From Elephas maximus indicus (Eukaryota > Chordata > Mammalia > Proboscidea > Elephantidae), in the NCBI RefSeq assembly GCF_024166365.1, contig NC_064834.1:52680001-52744000 (forward strand): DNA of 64,000 nucleotides, in the 5' to 3' direction. The position numbers were made by a program, and so were the translations under genes. The notes beneath the pieces are model-generated. The model worked only from the letters and a program-made list of their open reading frames with translations. It did not search any database and was not told the DNA's origin. Positions 57,935 to 64,000 of the stretch are shown here, one piece after another. Numbering within the stretch: the first letter of the stretch is position 1; each line of letters begins with the position of its first letter.

Positions 57935-58165
57935 AGGCTTCAGCATGTAATTACCTGGCAGAAGCTGGGAGCTGACAAGGTTATTATTAGCTTCTAATTG
58001 CAGGGCAAATCCAGACCAGGATCCTCCTCTCCAAAGCAGAGGGCATTACTATTTGCATAGCAATTAATTACTTTGGGAGCTACAGAATTTAATTACCCAC
58101 TAGTCTGCAGGAGCCAATAATTAAATTACTCTCAGAAACAGGGTATTTATTTCCCAGTTAGGCTT
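57935..58165. promoter_or_regulatory. Strong candidate homeodomain/POU enhancer
   Basis: Within 180 bases: TAATTA (57948-57953), TTATTATTAG (57981-57990), TAATTG (57995-58000), the octamer ATTTGCAT (58051-58058), CAATTAATTA (58061-58070), TTAATTA (58089-58095), TAATTA (58118-58123) and AAATTA (58123-58128). Single copy, no coding potential. The best enhancer candidate in the distal part of the window. Confidence 0.52.
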
Positions 58166-59178
58166 AGCAGGTAACTCCTACCTTTGGGAGTATGCCTGGG
58201 AGGTGACCTCTGAACTGATGGCTGGTTTTTGGCCTGTGCATTCACGGAGTGGCCCCTTGGTGACCAGCAGGGAGTGGCCACATTGTGATGCACACACTGA
58301 CACAGGCCCTCACAGAGTACATGGACACACTGGTCACTTGGCCACACAGGCAGGCAGCCAGACGTTTGGTAACCCACAGGGCTATGCACGCGCACCCACA
58401 TACAATCACACGGTGAGGAGAAGGGCAAAGGCACCAAATGGGGCATTTTGACTCAGTCATTTTGTCACTGTTGTTTTGGCTAACATGTCAAAATGTAAGC
58501 ATTTCTTTTTAGTACCATGTGGTTTGGTCAACGGATTCTGATTCTGAGCCTGTCCTGGAATCTCTTTCCATCCCTGAAAAAAGATGAGGGTTAGGGCCCG
58601 GAGGAGCTCAGGGAAGCGTGGTGGGGAGGGGCTGGGGGGTGTCTATTTTGAACATCACTCAATAATTTTAAAAATTCTGGAAGTGTAATGTCCCTGCATC
58701 AAAATGGTCATATCAAAATGTCATGTTCTGAGAGATGTGAGCTCACAGAAGACTGTGAGGTCTGGGGGCATCTGGGGGCTTTCAAGAGAAAGTGGCCCTT
58801 GGACTAGTGCTGTGTGACATACAGCTCTTACCTCTCCTTCTTCATGGAAAACAAAGTGTGGCCAGGGTCATGGAGGTGGGAAGCTGAGGGAATTGGGAAG
58901 GGTCCTGGTCAGTTTACCCAATGATGGGACCCCCTGCCCCCAGGTCTGTGAAAGTCTAGAGACTAGGTTATGTTTGCCCCACCATCCCCCCTTGGTCTCC
59001 CCTAAATCCACTCCAGTCTGTTCTCTGCATCATTGCTTCCCCTTGCTGTCGAGGGCAGCAGCTCCAAGGTAGCTGAGGTTGTGTGGTTACACCTCCACTC
59101 CTCAGAGTGTGTAGGGAAGGCCCTGGCACCAGTGCTACAGAGTCTAGTGTAAGGGGCAGAATTGCTGTTATCTTCCTC

Positions 59179-59376
59179 AGAGGCCCTGGGTGTGCAAATG
59201 GTTAATGCCCTCAGCCACTAACTGAAAGGTTGGAAGTTAGAGTCCACCCAGTCGCACCTCGGAAGAAAGGCCTGGTGATCTACTTCTGAAAAATCAGCCA
59301 CTGAAAACCCTCTGGAGCACAGTTCTCTGGTACACATGGAGTTGCCATGAGTTTCAACTACATGGCAACTGGTTTA
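59179..59376 (+). mobile_element. AfroSINE-related copy, older long form
   Basis: ccctgggtgtgcaaatggtt head, gaaaggcctggtgatctact block, ggagttgccatgagtttcaa tail. 11-bp duplication TTATCTTCCTC (59168-59178, 59377-59387). Confidence 0.94.
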
Positions 59377-59684
59377 TTATCTTCCTCCCTTCCTTTCCTG
59401 CAGGTGACTGTGGGCAGGCCCTGAGCCAGGCCACCTCCCTGTCCTGCTGCCTTTGGGTGGGGATTTCTCCCCTTACCAGGAAAGTTGAGTGCCTACCTGA
59501 TGCCTTGGAATTCCTCTCCCAAAGCCAAAAATTGAGTCTCTGCTCCCACCTCTCCAGCTTGGCCTCAGGCGCTCCCTGGTGGGATACTGTAGATGCTTCT
59601 AATGAAGTTCTCTATGACTCCTTTCAGGGCACCCACCACCCGAGGAACGGAGCAGCGGCCGGCCCTAGGCCCAGCTGCTGACAG

Positions 59685-59835
59685 CAGCAATCCATCTCCA
59701 TCGCGGTAATGGCGTCCCCATTAATCGGCCATAAACTAATAAAGCAAGCACTTTCCACCCCTCCCCCCCAACTTCATTAAGTCTTTAGTACATTAATATG
59801 TCTTACTTAGTGTCAGCTAATTTTTTTTTTTTTTT
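59685..59835. promoter_or_regulatory. Candidate conserved enhancer core
   Basis: GGTAATGGCG, CCCATTAATCGGCC, CTAATAAAGC, CTTCATTAAGTC, TACATTAATATG and GTCAGCTAATT: six TAAT/ATTA cores in about 150 bases; ends at a poly-T run. Confidence 0.45.
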
Positions 59836-60054
59836 AAGCCTCTTCCTCCGTTTGGGGTGGAGCATGGTGGGGTGGGCGCCTTGCCCAGTGGGTGGGTGAA
59901 CATGACCGCTTCCCTGGCCTGGGCAGAGGGGCTGCTGACTTAGGGCCATCCACTGCCTCTTTCCCTCTGCCTGCTCCACCCACTGCCCCCTGGAGGGGCC
60001 TGAAAGGCTGCAGAGGGAGGAAGCAGGGGCAGGAGGACTAGGAAACTGTGGAGC

Positions 60055-60145
60055 CAGAAGGTGGGAAGAAAGGGAGGGGGCAGGAGGAAGAGGAGGGAGG
60101 AAGACTGCGAGAACTGGGGAGCATGGCAGAAAGGAGGAGGAGACG
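60055..60145. repeat. Purine-rich tract
   Basis: A/G-rich (gaagaaagggagggggcagg onward), immediately before a candidate enhancer. Confidence 0.65.
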
Positions 60146-60159
60146 GGCTGGGGGAGGAG

Positions 60160-60325
60160 CTGTACACCTCCAAATTAAATTTGTGATTCAGGCATCAGAT
60201 GGGCCGACAGCCAGAGATTAATTCAACTGATCGAGTTATAAAGAGCGGGAGGCCTGGGTAATCAATCTTGCAGCTGTCAGGCCGACAGGCAGGAGTATTA
60301 ACCTGGCGAGACGGCACGTACTGTG
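60160..60325. promoter_or_regulatory. Candidate conserved enhancer core
   Basis: AAATTAAATTTG, GATTAATTC (60217-60223), TAATCAATC (60259-60267, PBX/HOX-like), GCAGCTGTCAGG, GTATTAACC, and a repeated GGCCGACAG near 60202 and 60280. No repeat family. Confidence 0.47.
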
Positions 60326-61058
60326 GACTTTTTCACTTCATTCACCCCAACCACATCCCTGACCACCTTTGGCCCATCTCTCCAAATAATAATAATTGTG
60401 GCTGTTAACAACGATAGAGACAGGAGGAGGAAACTGGCTTCTCAGCCCGGGCTTTGCCTCCCAGGCCTCACACCCTTGGCTCAATTCCACCACTGTCACA
60501 AGGCAGAGCAATTGACAGCTCTTTGCCCTCTTTGAGAGGTGGGGAAATTGAGGCAGGGACTCCACAAGATCTTCAGAGAGGCCAGCGGTGAGTCTGGGAA
60601 AGAACTTGGGGATAAAAGTCAATGTCTCTCTTGCCTCCCAGGAAAGAGTTGCCCCCAGCCAGCTGGATCAGTCCCTGACCCCTTCAGCTCTGGCAGGGAA
60701 GCTGAGCCCCTCCTTTGGCCTCCTAGCCCAGGCACAAATCTGAGCACTGAGGGAGTTGGGCAGGGGCCCCACCTCTGGAACAGGCCTCTGAGCTGGGACA
60801 GCTGCTTCCTGGCAAGCCACCTCCCTTCCTTCTCACTCTCCTCCCCGCCTGACAGCCTCACTCCACACCTAGGGGTGGGGTGGGGGTCTCCCTGCAGAGA
60901 CTTGTGGAAACACCATCCCTTGGGCAGAGAGGTGTTGGGTGGGGGCGCTGCCTTGAAGCTGACGCCTCTCTCAGCTCCAGCTAATTTTCACATCCTTCAA
61001 ATTCTGGTATCTCTTTCTCCCTCCTAGCTCCAGGGAAAGGAAGGGAGAGAAGGAATAT

Positions 61059-61075
61059 TGTGTGTATGTGTGTGC

Positions 61076-61112
<37 letters not shown>
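61059..61112. repeat. Compound (TG)n-(AG)n microsatellite
   Basis: TG run of about 34 bases passing directly into an AG run of about 20 bases. Confidence 0.9.
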
Positions 61113-61371
61113 GGAGAAGATGTGATGGAGGGCACATTTAGGGTCTACTAGGAGTAAATTGGGACCTATTCAGCTCTCTGAAATGATCAAGCCAGGGTGG
61201 GCTGTGGAAAGTAGAGGCCTTGGAAGGACTGAGGCAAAGAGACATAAGTCCTTTCTTTCTTTCTCAGCAAGAACAAGGCACAAGGTTAATTGAGGGGGCT
61301 GTTAATGTTTCCTGTTACTATTGTTTTTGGTAACAATCTAGGGACAACCTCTTCCCTATAGGAAACAACAC

Positions 61372-61545
61372 AACAGATGCTTGTTCTATTTTCAGCCCCA
61401 TCTTACAGATGAAAAACTGAGGTTGAGAGGGGTTGGGAGACTTGCTCGGGCTCACACAGCCCAGAAACAGTAAAGCATCGGCATTGGCTCACTTTCCCCC
61501 AAGGCCTCCGCCCTGACTCCATCCGCCACCAAAGTTCCCTAGTGC
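61372..61545 (-). mobile_element. MIR, antisense
   Basis: ccccatcttacagatgaaaa, ctgaggttgagaggggttgg and gctcacacagcccagaaaca. Confidence 0.7.
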
Positions 61546-61549
61546 TCCA

Positions 61550-62655
61550 TGCTGATTCTGAGTATCTCCAGCTGAGGTTGCCCACGCACCAGGTCTCCCT
61601 GGGAAGGGAGGGTGGCAGAGCTGGGGGTCGGAGTACACTCATCCAGGGCAAAGGGCAGAGTGGAGGCCCCACCCAGGGAGGCACCCTGGAGTAACCTAGG
61701 GAGTAAGATTTGCCCCCTCCCCAGGCCCATGGCCTCTTGGGAAAGAGGAGCTGACTTGTCCAAACCACCCACCCTCACCAGGGACGGAGCAGTTGGAGGG
61801 ATGCCATGTTGGGTGTGGGTGTGTGTGTGTGGCGGGGGGGTGGGTTCTGACTTGGTTGGGCCTGGAGACAAAGCCCTCCCTCTCACCTCCTGACCTCACA
61901 GGGCTGGCCCAGAAGGGGGTGGGGAAGTGGGCCTGGCTGGGGCATCAGGGGTTGAAGGCTGGAGTTGGGCCAGCCCCTCTCCCAGGCTCCCTGGGACTCA
62001 TTTCAAGTGGCTGCTTCCAGGCTGGCCCAGCCAGGGTAGGGGGGAAAGGGGAGCAGGAACAGGGAGCCTGTTTCCAAGCAAAAGTTCAAGGGTCTCCCTT
62101 CCGGAGTCCCCACCCCCTTGCTCAGGGCAGCTACTAATTCCACCCTGTCAGTCTTCCAGTTTACTCCTTATCCTCGACCAAGGCCGGGTGGAGGGGCCTG
62201 AGTCCCTGGAGATATTGTGTGGGCCACTTCACCCCACCCTGAGGCAGTTCTTGGGCTTGGGAAGAAAGTAATGGAGACCCTTAGCTCAGACCCTCAGGAG
62301 CCAGAATCTCCAACTCTTAATGTTTTGATCACACAGGTGGCTGGGGGAGTTATGGTGACTCTTTGTGCACTCCCAACCACCCTCCCACCAACCACCTTCT
62401 CATTCATATGGGATCCTGGATCTGGGGGTCTGGGGATTTGTAATTCAGAGGCCTCTTGTGGCAGTAGGAACGGTAATATTCATGGTTTCTAGTCCCCCAA
62501 GGACTGTCTTATCATGATCACCGTGACTGTCCCTCAAACTTTCTCCATGTCTAGTTCTCCACCTGTAGGTAATGGAGATGATTATTTCCATGATCTATTT
62601 CTTCTGCCTTAGGAATGGGGAAAGGTGGGGTTCCTGGGAAGGAAGAGGCATCTTT
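61550..62655. other. Single-copy stretch, no gene recognised
   Basis: GC-rich, with a GT/G-rich run at about 61815-61845. No feature supported. Confidence 0.4.
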
Positions 62656-62659
62656 TAAG

Positions 62660-62850
62660 GCAAGTCAGGTAGAACACCTGTTTCAAAAACTGGTCGTCTC
62701 TCTGAACCTCAGTTTTTTCATCTGTAAAGTAGGAGAAAGAACACCTACTTCCTTGGGTTGCCGTGGGTTCAGGTGAGATGGCAGAGAGGGCCCAGCACTG
62801 AGTTTGGCACATTGAGGGTGCTCAATAAAGATTTTAAAACATCAGCCAAA
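62660..62850 (+). mobile_element. MIR
   Basis: ctgaacctcagttttttcat, ctgtaaagtaggagaaagaa and gggtgctcaataaagatttt in MIR order. Confidence 0.8.
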
Positions 62851-63125
62851 GCAGGTAAACAGCCTGGGGTGTGGTGAGGGTGTGGGGCTCAGGGGCGAGG
62901 CTCTCCTTCCTTGCTCTCAGTCCATCTCCAAGCTCCTCAATACCTCATTCTGAGACAAGCCCAGACAGAGGCCCTGCTCTCAACCTGGGCATCCCCAGCT
63001 CTGATGATCTCTTGGACAAGGCTGGGAGGAGGATGTCTGTGTGCTGGACGGGGTTGGGTTTGTGGGATGTGTGTGTTTCCATGTCCCTGTTTCAAGAAAG
63101 GAGCTACTTGGATATCAGCCAGGCT

Positions 63126-63172
63126 GTGTGTATATGTGAATGTGTGTGTGTGTGTGGATGTGTGTGGATGTA
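63126..63172. repeat. TG-rich simple repeat
   Basis: Irregular tgtgtgtgtgtgtgtgtggatg run. Confidence 0.85.
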
Positions 63173-63354
63173 GGCTCAATGGCTGGCACCAAATATTTGC
63201 TGATTAATCTTTGTCTTCTGCACACCCAGCCCTTGTCCCTAGGAAGCTCTGGGGTCTGAGTTGGTGTCCAATGGGCCTGAGGGGGCAGAATCAGGCCCAG
63301 GAAGATGGATTTCCCTGTCCCCTTGGCCCTACCCAGCAGGGGAGGGGGGAAGGC

Positions 63355-63480
63355 TTCTTCATTATATTTAATGGGATTATTGGGGGGGACAGTAGTCACG
63401 GGGCATTAGCTGCTAATTGGGTCCGTAATAAAGTTAATAAAGCTCTTATGGTCTTTGCCATTAAGTGTAATTAAGGGGGT
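63355..63480. promoter_or_regulatory. Candidate conserved enhancer core
   Basis: TTCATTATATTTAATGGGATTATTG, GGCATTAGCTGCTAATTGGG, CCGTAATAAAGTTAATAAAGC and GCCATTAAGTGTAATTAAGG-type sites: about ten TAAT/ATTA cores in 125 bases, repeat-free. Confidence 0.5.
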
Positions 63481-63785
63481 GCTCTTGTGGTGTTGGCGGG
63501 GAACGGGTACTGGGCTCTTGCTGGTAGGAAGGAGCCAGAACAGGAGCAGGTGATGGGGAAGCTGGCAGCCATGCCAAGGCTGGGAGCTGCACCAGCTTCT
63601 AGAGCCCACCCTGGCTGGGCTCCCCTGTAGGTTTTCTGGGGAATGCAGGGGGTGAGGTAGACAGGTAGAGAAGGAATCCAGGGGAAAAAGACTAATGCTA
63701 GCCCAGGTGTCCACACCCTGGAAGAGGCTCAGAACACAGAAGAAATGTCTCCTCCAAGGAGAGATGGAATGGACAAACTATAAGC

Positions 63786-63905
63786 TTTGGGGCCTGACTC
63801 TGGCTAGTGTTTGCTGTGTGACCATGAAAAAGTTGCATAACCTTGTCTGCCTTGGTTTCCCTTTCTGTAACATGAGGGTGATAACAGCGTGGTCCTGAGG
63901 GTTTC
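63786..63905 (+). mobile_element. MIR
   Basis: gcctgactctggctagtgtt, gctgtgtgaccatgaaaaag and cttggtttccctttctgtaa. Confidence 0.75.
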
Positions 63906-64000
63906 AGAAGCTGCTGTGCTGGGAGGAGCCTAGAGAAGTGACTGTGGTGCTCTTCTTTTGAAATCATACAAGGAATGCATGATGAACTCTTGTCGTCTGT

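Noticed and set aside
43760..64000. TLX1 homeobox exons
   Set aside because: Expected downstream by human gene order, but no homeodomain-coding frame was found; the gene probably begins beyond the window.

Overview
The window is mammalian nuclear DNA from an afrotherian, most likely an elephant. The species call rests on repeats. There are about 30 copies of an AfroSINE-type tRNA-derived SINE, three larger RTE-clade LINE copies that share the SINE's 3' tail, and an L1 3' end that I recognise as the common elephant one. Older mammalian repeats (MIR, L2, L1M, MaLR-type LTRs) fill the background. Other paenungulates (hyrax, sirenians) cannot be excluded.

Two protein-coding genes are supported, both on the + strand. 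SFXN3 (sideroflexin 3, mitochondrial serine transporter family) has ten coding exons at 512-5496 that join into a complete 321-residue protein, followed by a 3'UTR to about 6.72 kb. KAZALD1 (secreted IGFBP-Kazal-Ig protein) has four coding exons at 37088-39469 that join into a complete 300-residue protein. Its CpG-rich promoter lies at about 35.1-36.7 kb and its 3'UTR runs to about 40.24 kb. The order SFXN3-KAZALD1 matches human 10q24.31, where the homeobox gene TLX1 lies further downstream. No TLX1 exon is visible here.

Layout: 0-6.7 kb SFXN3. 6.9-14.9 kb dense transposons, including a nearly full-length dead RTE. 15.09-15.42 kb is a promoter-like block with three PBX-MEIS type decamers and no recognisable gene. 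17.3-20.3 kb is GC-rich single-copy DNA with homeodomain-site clusters. 21.2-35.1 kb is an extreme SINE/LTR/L1/RTE pile-up with nested and repeat-target insertions and a SINE-RTE chimera. 35.1-42.8 kb is KAZALD1 and two CpG-rich regions without SINEs. 42.9-43.7 kb is a SINE cluster. 43.8-64 kb is poor in young transposons and carries several AT-rich, homeodomain-site-rich islands, which look like developmental enhancers.

The two genes do not form a pathway: one is a mitochondrial carrier and the other an extracellular matrix/growth-factor-type protein. The regulatory islands fit a genomic regulatory block serving a developmental gene outside the window (TLX1 is the candidate). That is inference from composition and remembered synteny. 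Coordinates of ancient repeats and regulatory islands are approximate; exon boundaries and target-site duplications were read base by base.
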